From Bacillus changyiensis (GTDB lineage Bacteria; Bacillota; Bacilli; Bacillales; Bacillaceae), in NCBI RefSeq assembly GCF_027706145.1, contig NZ_JAQFWW010000003.1, forward strand, positions 124,001 to 188,000: 64,000 bases of DNA. The letters run 5' to 3'. Every line of letters begins with the position of its first letter. The stretch's first letter is position 1. Position numbers and translations under genes: made by a program. The notes below the pieces were generated by a model, which was not told the origin of the DNA, made no database searches, and worked only from the letters and a program-made list of their open reading frames with translations. Shown one piece after another: positions 33,793-41,382 of this stretch.

Positions 33793-34572
33793 ATGAAGAT
33801 GCCTTTAACATCTGTTAAAAGCGGAGTTATGGAAGAGTATGCAAATGGAGTTTACGGATTAACGGTTCAAATTGTTAATGTTTATTTTATTTTTAATCGT
33901 GATTCACGGGAAGTGGTGTTAATTGATGCGGGAATGCCAAAATCTGCTTCTTTCATACTTGATGAAGCGGAAAGACAGTTTGGTGATTTCAAGCTGAAAG
34001 CGATTGTTCTGACGCATGGACACTTTGATCATGTCGGGGCTTTGAAAGAGTTGTTGGATACATCGTCTGTTCCTGTATTCGCCCATCCGAAAGAACTGCC
34101 TTATTTAACAGGGAAAGCCGATTATCCACCAGCAAAACCGCAAATAAAAGATGGTCTTGTTGCCAAACTTTCACCATTATTTCCACGACATTCAATCGAT
34201 ATTTCAGCCAATGTCAAGCCTCTACCTGAAGATGGATCTGTTCCGTTTCTTAATGGCTGGGAATGGTTAGAAACACCTGGTCATACAGTTGGTCATATTT
34301 CGCTGTTTAGACAGTCAGATAGAACGTTAATTGCCGGTGATGCGGTGACAACAGTTGAACAAGAATCTCTTTTTGAAGTTGCTATTCAAAAGCAAGAGCT
34401 CAACGGTCCACCAGCCTACTTTACAATGGATTTCATGGAAGCAGCGGATTCGATCAGAAAGCTGGCAGAGTTACAGCCTGCATCTTTATTAACAGGCCAC
34501 GGTGTCCCAATGAAAGGAACCGACTATTCACAGGAATTGTTCGATCTTTCAAATCGGCTTCCTGTTTCATAG
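33793..34572 (+). CDS. yflN: Metallo-beta-lactamase fold hydrolase (YflN-like)
   Basis: A 259-264 residue MBL-fold enzyme. The metal motif THGHFDHVG (HxHxDH) is near residue 75, the next His in ETPGHTVGH near 165, the bridging Asp in IAGDAV, and the final His in LTGHGVPM. Size and genomic place match the probable metallo-hydrolase YflN of B. subtilis. The substrate is unknown (glyoxalase-II-like or lactonase-like activities occur in the family). Several ATGs are in frame; 33793 has GGCGGTG at 6 nt, while 33778 would give 264 residues. Confidence 0.85.
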   Translation: MKMPLTSVKSGVMEEYANGVYGLTVQIVNVYFIFNRDSREVVLIDAGMPKSASFILDEAERQFGDFKLKAIVLTHGHFDHVGALKELLDTSSVPVFAHPKELPYLTGKADYPPAKPQIKDGLVAKLSPLFPRHSIDISANVKPLPEDGSVPFLNGWEWLETPGHTVGHISLFRQSDRTLIAGDAVTTVEQESLFEVAIQKQELNGPPAYFTMDFMEAADSIRKLAELQPASLLTGHGVPMKGTDYSQELFDLSNRLPVS

Positions 34573-34617
34573 GTCTTTAAAGGCTGTCGAGAAAATCTCG
34601 GCAGCCTTTAAAGACCT
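34571..34617. terminator. Perfect 22-bp hairpin after yflN, no T-run
   Basis: Arms at 34571-34592 and 34596-34617 pair over about 22 bp with a 3-nt loop. No T-run follows; instead IS1182-family transposase sequence begins within a few bases, so the tail of the terminator may have been displaced by insertion. Confidence 0.6.
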
Positions 34618-34620
34618 AGG

Positions 34621-35723
34621 GTTCCAATAAGCTTTCAGCGTGGTATTAAAATGAACTCAGAACGGTGGTTTTTAGGATTAAATATCAATGATCCAGTCCC
34701 ACACCATTCGACCATCAGCTGGAATAGACGCACTCGCTTTAAAGACAAAAATATCTTCCAAGATATTTTTGATGAAATCGTCCTTTAAGCCATCAATCAT
34801 GACATGGTAGGTGGGCGTGTCTTATTCACTGACTCTACCCACCTCAAAGCCAATGCCAATAAGCATAAATACATGAGAACAACTGTTACACAGGATACAC
34901 TAAACTACATTCATGATTTAAACGAAGCGATTCAAGAAGATCGGGAGACACATGAAAAAAGCCTCTGAAAGCTAAAGAGGAGGTGAAAGGTGAAAAAGAG
35001 ATCAGGTAAAGCACAACCGATCCCGAAAGTGGCTATCCTTATTGTGAAAACAAACCCGAAGGCTTTTTCTATTTGGATCACCGTACAACAGATATGAAAT
35101 ATAATATGATTACTGATGCCCATGTAACACTTGGCAATGTTCATGATTCTATGCCTTATCTTGACCAATTAGATCATCAAATCAACCGTTTTGGTTTTAA
35201 GATAGAAGCAGTCGGTCTTGATTCTGGTTATTTAACAACGCCCATTTGTAAAGGATTGTTCGATCGTCACATTTTTGGTGTCATTGCCCACAGGCGCTTT
35301 CATCCGACAAGAGGTTTGTTTCCAAAGTGGAAGTTTCAATACGATAAACAGAAAGACAACTACATCTGTCCAAATGGACAAATACTTTCTTATTCTACAA
35401 CTGATCGAAAAGGCTACAGATTTTATAAATCAAATCCTGAACAGTGCGCCTCATGCCCTAACTGTACACGATCGAAAAAACATCAAAAAGTCATCTCTAG
35501 ACACGTATGGGAAGACCATAAAGAAAAGGTCAGACAAAATCGCTTGTCTGTCTCAGAAAAAATACTTTATCAAAGAAGAAAAGAAAAAATAGAGCGAAGC
35601 TTTGAGGATTCAAAACAATTGCATGGGCTTCGCTACTGTCGGTTGAGGGGAAAACAAAATGTAACGGAACAAGTTCTCCTCACAGCTGCCTGCCAGAATA
35701 TGAAGAAGACCAAGATAGGCTAG
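34621..35723 (+). mobile_element. IS1182-family transposase remnant
   Basis: A degraded transposase: SERWFLGLNINDPVPHHSTI at 34657, a stop at about 34786, then HDMVGGRVLFTDSTHLKAN, a frameshift near 34970 at an A run, and an open C-terminal part from 35073 to 35723 (DHRTTDMKYNMITDAHV, GLDSGYLTTPICKGL, CPNGQIL, CASCPNC, and the end IERSFEDSKQLHGLRYCRLRG). The motifs DSTH, DSGY and the C-terminal ERSF..SK.LHG are those of IS1182-type DDE transposases. The 5' end is missing and I cannot define terminal repeats. Inactive. Confidence 0.88.
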
Positions 35724-36101
35724 GTGTGTGGGAGCCCTCACCAAGAGGAAGATATGAGTCTCAGCCTATATTATAATAAAACTGGGATTAGAGAAATATA
35801 TTTTTATATTAAATCGGAAAAGAAGGCCAAGATAAGTGGCAGAATATTTAATGACATTGGTCTCGTTTGGCGGAAATGTGACTACAACAGCTACTAAAGA
35901 AAAGATCTTATGGATTAATAGGTTCTGGAGGAGCAGGGAAAGTATAAGACGGAAGCTTATAAGATTATGGCGTGAAAAAAATGATATTTATGTTGAATGA
36001 AGTATTTTAAGGTGTTAATTTGAACAAGAAAGGAGGGCTTGAAAAGATAAATACGCTTGAATTTATCTGAAATTTCGATCATTTTCATCAAGGCAAGTCA
36101 T
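35724..36101. other. Intergenic region without clear genes
   Basis: About 380 nt between the IS remnant and the next gene. Short open stretches (for example YLMTLVSFGGNVTTTATKEK near 35840) are protein-like but have no start signal and are soon closed; they may be decayed coding sequence brought by the IS. Confidence 0.4.
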
Positions 36102-36120
36102 CCAGTTTAATACAAACTGG
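36102..36120 (+). promoter_or_regulatory. Leader hairpin next to a ribosome site
   Basis: CCAGTTT and AAACTGG form a 7-bp stem with a 5-nt loop directly upstream of the AAAGGGTGG ribosome site of the next gene. It may stabilise the transcript or tune translation. Confidence 0.4.
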
Positions 36121-36134
36121 AAAGGGTGGCAAGT

Positions 36135-36752
36135 ATGAAAAAAGTAATTTTATCATCGATTGCATCTGTGGCATTGGTTTTCACATTATTTTTTGTTCCT
36201 ACTACAAAATCGTCAGCAAGTGAATTGGATGTAGATGTTAATTCTGGATTAGCAGAAGGTGAAGTGGTTGTTGATATCTACACAGATTTTGTATCTAATG
36301 ATGAGACAATAGGTGCAGAGGCTTTTTTTGAAGAAGATCATTCATTTTCTCCATTAGAAAGAAGCTTAATGTGGTTTGGGGTTTCTAAAACTTATCAAGG
36401 CCATTCATATAGCTCATGGAAATATGCTGGAGCTTCTACGATAAGTGGGGGAAGGTTAACTGCATCTCATACTAGAACTGTTGCTAATAGATATTCTGGT
36501 ACACTTAAAATTCCGCTAAGAGATTTGGAGGCCGTAGTTGGCTTTGACATTACGGACTCGTGGTCGCAAACAGTAGGTTTTGTGTCTAAGGAATATAAGA
36601 GTGGAAGGTATCGTTTAGAGTATAGACATGTGTACAAAAAGTATAAGGTTAAACAAGAACAAAAGTATCATCCCCGTTCAAAAGTTTACGCTACAAAATA
36701 TGTGTACCCGCAAAGATGGGTAGAGCGTCAGTATAGAGTGGTTAAATTCTAA
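36135..36752 (+). CDS. Secreted protein of unknown function (205 aa)
   Basis: It starts with a clear signal peptide (MKKVILSSIASVALVFTLFF ... TTKSSAS). The mature protein has an acidic N-terminal part (DVDVNSGLAEGEVVVDIYTDF), a middle with many Ser, Thr and Tyr (YQGHSYSSWKYAGASTISGG), and a very basic Tyr/Lys/Arg-rich tail (EYRHVYKKYKVKQEQKYHP ... RWVERQYRVVKF). The pattern of an acidic leader and a basic tail after export is seen in some secreted peptides and toxins, but no family is recognised. The ATG at 36135 has AAAGGGTGG upstream; a GTG at 36126 is in frame. A small membrane protein follows 21 nt downstream. Confidence 0.7.
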   Translation: MKKVILSSIASVALVFTLFFVPTTKSSASELDVDVNSGLAEGEVVVDIYTDFVSNDETIGAEAFFEEDHSFSPLERSLMWFGVSKTYQGHSYSSWKYAGASTISGGRLTASHTRTVANRYSGTLKIPLRDLEAVVGFDITDSWSQTVGFVSKEYKSGRYRLEYRHVYKKYKVKQEQKYHPRSKVYATKYVYPQRWVERQYRVVKF

Positions 36753-36773
36753 AATGAAAAGAGCAGCAAATTT

Positions 36774-37004
36774 ATGATTAAAAGTATTTTAGGTTCTGTT
36801 TTTTTATTAATATCAGCTATATTTTATTCGACTAGATATATTTGTGCTTCAATTGGTGCTTCAAATAGTGATACTTGGTCAATAGAAGAATTCAATGTTC
36901 TTCTTGAGAATATTCCTAATAACTTATTGATATTGAGTATTATATCTTTGTTAATAGGATTGGTATTTATTGTGTGGAGTATTCTGGATCGATCTAAAGA
37001 ATAA
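36774..37004 (+). CDS. Small two-helix membrane protein (76 aa)
   Basis: Two hydrophobic helices (about residues 3-28 and 49-70) flank a short polar loop (SNSDTWSIEEFNVLLENIPNN). No family is recognised. The gene follows the secreted protein by 21 nt and ends at a terminator, so the two form a unit. Small membrane proteins next to secreted peptides often serve as immunity or secretion helpers, which is a guess here. The ribosome site is weak. Confidence 0.6.
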   Translation: MIKSILGSVFLLISAIFYSTRYICASIGASNSDTWSIEEFNVLLENIPNNLLILSIISLLIGLVFIVWSILDRSKE

Positions 37005-37013
37005 AGAGTTTTT

Positions 37014-37047
37014 AAAAATCAGCATCCATTTGGCATGCTGATTTTTT
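37014..37047 (+). terminator. Rho-independent terminator
   Basis: AAAAATCAGCAT pairs with ATGCTGATTTTTT around a 9-nt loop. Confidence 0.85.
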
Positions 37048-37086
37048 ATGGGGTTCGGAGAATTTATTCGTATACTATATCATATT

Positions 37087-37125
37087 AAAGCCTCCTCAGA
37101 TATCCCATTTTCAGAGGAGGTTTTA
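37087..37125. terminator. Hairpin, terminator-like
   Basis: AAGCCTCCTC pairs with GAGGAGGTTT around a loop of about 15 nt, ending in TTTT. It is the second of three consecutive hairpins upstream of nos. Confidence 0.5.
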
Positions 37126-37164
37126 AACTTTAATTAGACTTGTTCGATTTACCATTACAACCTG

Positions 37165-37191
37165 AACATTCAGTCTTCTGAATGTTTTTTT
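37165..37191 (+). terminator. Terminator-like hairpin upstream of nos
   Basis: AACATTCAG pairs with CTGAATGTT around TCTT, followed by six Ts. It insulates nos from upstream transcription or acts as a leader attenuator. Confidence 0.6.
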
Positions 37192-37325
37192 AATCCTGCA
37201 AAGTGATTGATTCGGTTAATGCATCTGGCAATGTTTAAGGAAAAATGAAACTTTTTATTGCTATTTTTAGGTTTTAAAATAAGCTTGAGAGAGATACAAT
37301 GATACAGCGGGAAGGAGAGATTTTG

Positions 37326-38384
37326 GTGGATGAACAACAAAAAGTTTGGAATGAAGCCAGTACCTTTATTGAAACATACTGTGAGGAACTGAATAAATCC
37401 GCTGAGGAGACACAAGCGCGATTACAGTATGTTAAAAATGAAATCACCGAAACCGGTAGTTACATCCATACGAAAGAAGAGTTAGAACATGGAGCGAGAA
37501 TGGCTTGGAGAAACAGTAGCCGCTGTATTGGCCGGTTGTTTTGGAACTGTCTTTCAGTCATTGACAAGCGGGATGTCTTGACAGAAGAAGATGTGCGGGA
37601 GGCGTTGTTTTACCATATTCAAGTTGCGACAAATGGCGGAAAAATTAAGCCATATATCACGATTTTCCCCCCTAACAAGGTGAAGATTTGGAACCAACAG
37701 TTGATTAAGTATGCTGGATATGAGACAGAAAATGGTGTAATTGGTGATCCAGCTACAATTGAGTTGACAAAGATGTGTGAGACGCTTGGTTGGAGAGGGG
37801 AAAAAACGCCTTTTGATCTGCTTCCACTTGTTTTTCAAGTTGATGATCACGATCCTGTTTTGTATGAATTGCCAAGGTCGATAGTCCAAGAGGTTCACAT
37901 TTCACATCCCGAAATCACGGCCTTTCAATATTTAGAGCTGAAATGGTACGCTGTGCCAATCATTGCTGATATGAAGCTGGAAATCGGGGGTATACAATAT
38001 CATGCTGCACCCTTTAACGGTTGGTATATGGGAACAGAAATTGGCGCGCGTAATTTTGCAGATTCAGATCGCTATAATATGCTCGAAAAAGTGGCGGCTA
38101 TCATGGGCCTTGATACAACACAAACCACTTCATTATGGAAAGACAGAGCACTTGTTGAATTAAACAGAGCGGTCCTTTATTCATACAAAAAAGCAGGTGT
38201 TAGTATTGTTGACCATCATACAGCGGCAAGTCAATTTAAGCGGTTTGAAGAACAAGAAGCGGAAGCGGGCCGTGAGTTAGCTGCTAGCTGGACTTGGCTG
38301 ATTCCACCGTTATCACCAGCAGCAACTCATATTTTTCATAAATATTATCAAAATAAGATACTTAAACCTAAATTTTTTAAATAA
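37326..38384 (+). CDS. nos: Nitric oxide synthase oxygenase
   Basis: A bacterial NOS made of the oxygenase domain only, about 352 residues, which makes NO from arginine using host reductases and tetrahydrobiopterin or tetrahydrofolate. The haem ligand is C67 in [11 protein letters not shown] (B. subtilis: C66), the substrate glutamate region is [13 protein letters not shown], and [16 protein letters not shown] plus [10 protein letters not shown] mark the dimer and pterin site. It has no zinc-binding N-terminal hook and no reductase domain. GTG at 37326 is chosen: GGAG lies 8 nt upstream and the Cys number agrees with the family; ATG 37299 and TTG 37323 are alternatives. It corresponds to B. 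subtilis yflM. Confidence 0.93.
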   Translation: MDEQQKVWNEASTFIETYCEELNKSAEETQARLQYVKNEITETGSYIHTKEELEHGARMAWRNSSRCIGRLFWNCLSVIDKRDVLTEEDVREALFYHIQVATNGGKIKPYITIFPPNKVKIWNQQLIKYAGYETENGVIGDPATIELTKMCETLGWRGEKTPFDLLPLVFQVDDHDPVLYELPRSIVQEVHISHPEITAFQYLELKWYAVPIIADMKLEIGGIQYHAAPFNGWYMGTEIGARNFADSDRYNMLEKVAAIMGLDTTQTTSLWKDRALVELNRAVLYSYKKAGVSIVDHHTAASQFKRFEEQEAEAGRELAASWTWLIPPLSPAATHIFHKYYQNKILKPKFFK

Positions 38385-38398
38385 AATGATCAAGATAT

Positions 38399-38500
38399 TT
38401 AGTGGGCATATGGATGACTTGGCAAATCAATTGGCTGTTCTGCAACTGGAAAGCCAAAAGCAGTTTTCATATTGATTCCTTTTTCTCTGAGCCATTTTTT
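38399..38500 (-). pseudogene. C-terminal fragment of an unidentified gene
   Basis: The minus strand reads KWLREKGINMKTAFGFPVAE and then QPIDLPSHPYAH before a stop. Upstream the frame is closed by a TGA. It looks like the end of a protein whose rest has been lost. I do not recognise it. The remaining 200 nt up to the sdpI terminator hold nothing clear. Confidence 0.35.
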
Positions 38501-38668
38501 TCATTTCTGCTTGAAGTGCAATAAGGCGTATTTACATCTTCAGTTTCCCTCAATCTAACCAATTGCGCCCTTTTTCGATCCGAAAAAGGACAATTTCTCA
38601 CCTTGATTGGTAACCTCTAAATAAGGTAACTTTTAATAGGCATTGATCATCATATTCCCTCACATATG

Positions 38669-38694
38669 AAAGGCTCCAACACCGTGGAGCCTTT
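38669..38694 (-). terminator. Terminator of sdpRI
   Basis: A perfect 10-bp stem (AAAGGCTCCA / TGGAGCCTTT) with a 6-nt loop, just after the sdpI stop codon. Confidence 0.75.
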
Positions 38695-38696
38695 GT

Positions 38697-39347
38697 TTAC
38701 TTTTTATGAAAACCCATTTCTTGTCGATATAAAACATAAGAATAAACATAAGGAGCAAAAACGGCTATTAAAAATAGAGCCAGCATGGCTACATTTCCAT
38801 AGTTACCTATAGGGAACAAACCGTTTATTGCCATGAGAATTCCTGCAATGGTAAACATCTTTGAAGCAAATCTATGAGTTTTTTTCCAGACTTTCTCACT
38901 GCTTAATGTCCAAGGATTTTTAATGCCGATAAAGAAATTGGAACGCACTCTGGGGAGATAATTTCCAATGACGATCAAAATCGCTCCTACTAGTACTGGA
39001 ACAAAGCTTCCCATTGGGACATGATATCCTAGTCCAGTCAGGACAAGCAGCAGATTGAGTACAGAAAATAACAGCAGCATGGCATTTACGATAATGTGAT
39101 ACGTTTTTGAAAAAAGCGCTAAATTATTTTTGCGTGGTTCAAGTTTAGGTGTTAAAATCATCACCGCATATAAAAATATAAGCAATCCCAACATTAATAA
39201 CATCGCTTCTGTTTTTGTCGCATATCGATCAACTTCACCTGAGAATGACCAATGGATCGGAATATGGTTAGAAAGATAAGGATATGAAAATCCCCACAAT
39301 AGTATATTAATGAAAATAATTGATAGTGAAATCATATGCTTTTTCAT
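38697..39347 (-). CDS. sdpI: SdpI-family immunity protein
   Basis: A 216-residue membrane protein with six hydrophobic segments. The N-terminal half matches DUF1648 (NHIPIHWSFSGEVDRYATK) and the C-terminal half the SdpI domain (YLPRVRSNFFIGIKNPWTLSSEKVWKKTHRFAS). In B. subtilis SdpI protects against the SDP cannibalism toxin SdpC and also captures the repressor SdpR at the membrane. Its gene overlaps sdpR by 4 nt. No sdpABC toxin genes are nearby, so this is an orphan immunity pair, perhaps against toxins of neighbours. Confidence 0.88.
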   Translation of the reverse strand: MKKHMISLSIIFINILLWGFSYPYLSNHIPIHWSFSGEVDRYATKTEAMLLMLGLLIFLYAVMILTPKLEPRKNNLALFSKTYHIIVNAMLLLFSVLNLLLVLTGLGYHVPMGSFVPVLVGAILIVIGNYLPRVRSNFFIGIKNPWTLSSEKVWKKTHRFASKMFTIAGILMAINGLFPIGNYGNVAMLALFLIAVFAPYVYSYVLYRQEMGFHKK

Positions 39348-39628
39348 TGTTGATCCCCCGAATCTTGATTGTTTTGTTCAGTAAAAGTTAATGCCCAGCT
39401 CATAATCTCTTGAAACATTGTTGTATTCAGCGAATATATGATGTATTGTCCTTTTTTTTCATCTTGAATGAGTTCAGCTAATTTTAAAGTTTTTAAATGT
39501 TGAGAGATACTGGGTTTTGACATTTGAAAATGTGCTGAAATCTCACCAGCAGTCAAATCTTTTTCTTTCAGTAGTTTTAATATCTTTCTCCTTGTTGGAT
39601 CAGCTAATGCTTTAAATGTCTGGTTCAT
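39344..39628 (-). CDS. sdpR: ArsR-family repressor SdpR
   Basis: A 94-residue winged-helix protein (MNQTFKALADPTRRKILKLL, then GEISAHFQMSKPSISQHLKTL and the wing KGQYIIYSLN). It has no metal-binding cysteines, as in SdpR. It is the first gene of the sdpRI operon and represses it in B. subtilis until SdpI, engaged by toxin, binds it. The ATG at 39628 is used (AAGG upstream); one at 39637 would add three residues. A long perfect inverted repeat lies about 20 nt upstream, the likely operator. Confidence 0.88.
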   Translation of the reverse strand: MNQTFKALADPTRRKILKLLKEKDLTAGEISAHFQMSKPSISQHLKTLKLAELIQDEKKGQYIIYSLNTTMFQEIMSWALTFTEQNNQDSGDQQ

Positions 39629-39647
39629 TGTAAACATCCTTAACTTA

Positions 39648-39681
39648 AGTATTTAGTTAATTAGTTATTTAACTAAATACT
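39648..39681 (-). promoter_or_regulatory. SdpR operator, 13-bp inverted repeat
   Basis: AGTATTTAGTTAA (39648-39660) and TTAACTAAATACT (39669-39681) are perfect complements with an 8-nt centre, directly upstream of sdpR. The internal AGTTA repeats could hold more than one dimer. Confidence 0.75.
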
Positions 39682-39716
39682 ATCCTGAAAAAGATAATAT
39701 GTCAAGAGCGTTAAAA

Positions 39717-39736
39717 ACCGCCATTGTTGGCGGTCT
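39717..39736 (-). terminator. Terminator of acylphosphatase gene
   Basis: On the minus strand ACCGCC pairs with GGCGGT around a short loop, followed by TTTTT. Confidence 0.75.
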
Positions 39737-40006
39737 TTAATAGCTAATCTTAAATTTTTGGTATCCCTCTGCTTGTTTTGTTTCGACTTGAATATTTGTT
39801 ACGTTTGAGAATGGGTTGCCTTGTTTCACCGTTTTTAGAAAAGACTTTAAGCTTTCTTCAGGTCCTTCTGCACAGATTTCAACGGTACCGTTATCATGAT
39901 TTCGAACCCAGCCTGTTAATTTGTGTTTATCGGCTTCCATTTGCACGAAATAGCGGAAGCCGACACCTTGGACCCGTCCATCAACAATGATTCGATATTG
40001 AAGCAT
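39737..40006 (-). CDS. acyP: Acylphosphatase
   Basis: An 89-residue acylphosphatase, hydrolysing carboxyl-phosphate bonds such as acetyl phosphate or 1,3-bisphosphoglycerate. The phosphate loop VDGRVQGVGFRYFVQ holds the catalytic Arg, and GWVRNHDNGTVEICAEG holds the catalytic Asn. The ATG at 40006 is chosen (AAAGGGGTG about 7 nt upstream). It corresponds to B. subtilis yflL and lies in the same order relative to nos. Confidence 0.92.
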   Translation of the reverse strand: MLQYRIIVDGRVQGVGFRYFVQMEADKHKLTGWVRNHDNGTVEICAEGPEESLKSFLKTVKQGNPFSNVTNIQVETKQAEGYQKFKISY

Positions 40007-40192
40007 AGAGAACACCCCTTTTCCTCTATGCTATCATATTTTCCATTTTAATCGCACGGTTTAGACATGAAGGAAAACGGGTAAGCCCTTATTTCTTTGT
40101 TGGTTTGTTTTCTAACAAGAATACCGATTTGAAGATAAGGCGGCTAATAGTGGGAGGTTATGGCTTCAACTAGAAAGATAATCCACCACCTG

Positions 40193-40225
40193 AAAAAAAA
40201 GCCGTGCCTATCATCGGCACGGCAA
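40193..40225 (-). terminator. Rho-independent terminator of yflJ-like gene
   Basis: A perfect 8-bp stem (GCCGTGCC / GGCACGGC) with a T8 tail on the minus strand (plus-strand A8 at 40193-40200). Confidence 0.85.
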
Positions 40226-40230
40226 AACTG

Positions 40231-40362
40231 TTATTTTTTTATACTGTTCAATAAGTTAGCTAAAAAATGTGCTTTGAAGCTTTGAAGCTTTCTTCCTTCA
40301 TACTTCGTCATCCCTAGTTTTTTCAATTCTTCCACATACCAGCCTTTGCTTCCGTAATGCAT
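40231..40362 (-). CDS. yflJ: Small conserved Bacillus protein, YflJ-like (43 aa)
   Basis: The ATG at 40362 has AAAGGGG about 10 nt upstream on the minus strand. The product MHYGSKGWYVEELKKLGMTK plus 23 residues is basic and soluble. The GSKGWYVEELKKLG...GRKL pattern and the place between acylphosphatase and methionine aminopeptidase match the short YflJ proteins of Bacillus, which have no known function. It has its own terminator. Confidence 0.75.
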   Translation of the reverse strand: MHYGSKGWYVEELKKLGMTKYEGRKLQSFKAHFLANLLNSIKK

Positions 40363-40515
40363 GTCAGAAAACCCCTTTCTATTACTCATTTGTAAGGGCA
40401 TTCTAACATCAATCGAGTAAGGTTAAAAGAGGAAATCAGATATTTGTTAAAACTGAGTCTTTAGTCTCTTCTTCAGTTATGTCATGTGGATGAATTTAGT
40501 CTGATGACTTTCCAT

Positions 40516-41265
40516 TTACAGCTGTGTTAAAATAATTGGTTTATCTTTTGTAATGACAATCGTATGTTCAATCTGTGCGACAAAGCTTCCATCAGGTGTT
40601 TTAAAAGTCCATCCGTCTCCAGCTTCTATAATATGTTCGGCTTTTGTTGAGATAAATGGTTCCAAGGCAATCACAGTTCCGTTCTTAAAAAGTGCATCAT
40701 CAAATGGGTCATAGTAATTTAAAATATGATTTGGTGCTTCATGAAGGCTTTTTCCGATTCCATGACCGGTCAAGTTTTTAATAACAGTAAATCCGTTTGC
40801 TTTTGCTTCATTGAAAACAGCCCTACCAATTTGATTTTGTTTTTTTCCAGCTCGCGCCTGTAATAGCCCTTTTTGAAATGCGCTTTCTGCACATTGACAG
40901 AGTTTGTGCAAGGTGTCATCACCTTGACCAACAATAAATGAAATACCCGTATCTGAATAAAAGCCACCCAATTCGGCAGAAATATCAATGTTAATGAGAT
41001 CTCCTTCACGTAATATTGCGGACTGGCTGGGGATTCCATGAGCTACTTCATCATTGACACTGATGCATGTTGTTCCTGGGAAGTCATATTCTTTTTCTGG
41101 AGCTGATGTAGCCCCATGAGATTCGAGTACCTGTTTTCCTAACAAATCAAGCTCTTTTGTACTCATACCTGGAGTTGCTTGTTTTTTCATTTCCTCCCTT
41201 GCCAAAGCAACAATTCTGCCGATAGTTTTGAGCCCCTCAAGCTCTTGATCATTTGTTACAATCAC
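40516..41265 (-). CDS. yflG: Methionine aminopeptidase, type I (YflG)
   Basis: A 249-residue type I methionine aminopeptidase, which removes initiator Met from nascent proteins. Metal ligands are visible: Asp in INIDISAELGGFYSDTG (two Asp), His in LTGHGIGKSLHE, Glu in ALEPFIS and Glu in QIEHTIVI. Length and gene order match YflG, the second MetAP of B. subtilis (the other, Map, is in the ribosomal protein cluster). The start is ATG at 41265. Confidence 0.92.
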   Translation of the reverse strand: MIVTNDQELEGLKTIGRIVALAREEMKKQATPGMSTKELDLLGKQVLESHGATSAPEKEYDFPGTTCISVNDEVAHGIPSQSAILREGDLINIDISAELGGFYSDTGISFIVGQGDDTLHKLCQCAESAFQKGLLQARAGKKQNQIGRAVFNEAKANGFTVIKNLTGHGIGKSLHEAPNHILNYYDPFDDALFKNGTVIALEPFISTKAEHIIEAGDGWTFKTPDGSFVAQIEHTIVITKDKPIILTQL

Positions 41266-41321
41266 GATGCATTCCCGCTTTCTTTTTTATATTCCAAAAT
41301 AAGCTTACCATATCTAATCCT

Positions 41322-41380
41322 AAAAAAGGAACAGCACCCGCTTTTCCAAATGGAGAGCGAGTGCTGTTCCTTTTATTTTT
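41322..41380. terminator. Bidirectional terminator after ltaS
   Basis: A stem of about 15 bp (GGAACAGCACCCGCT with its near complement AGCGAGTGCTGTTCC) is flanked by A6 on the left and T-rich sequence on the right. On the minus strand it ends ltaS. Confidence 0.85.
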
Positions 41381-41382
41381 TA

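Noticed and set aside
34571-34617. The 22-bp inverted repeat as terminal repeat of the IS element
   Set aside because: Both arms lie together on one side of the transposase remnant, right after the yflN stop, and no matching copy is seen at the other end near 35723.
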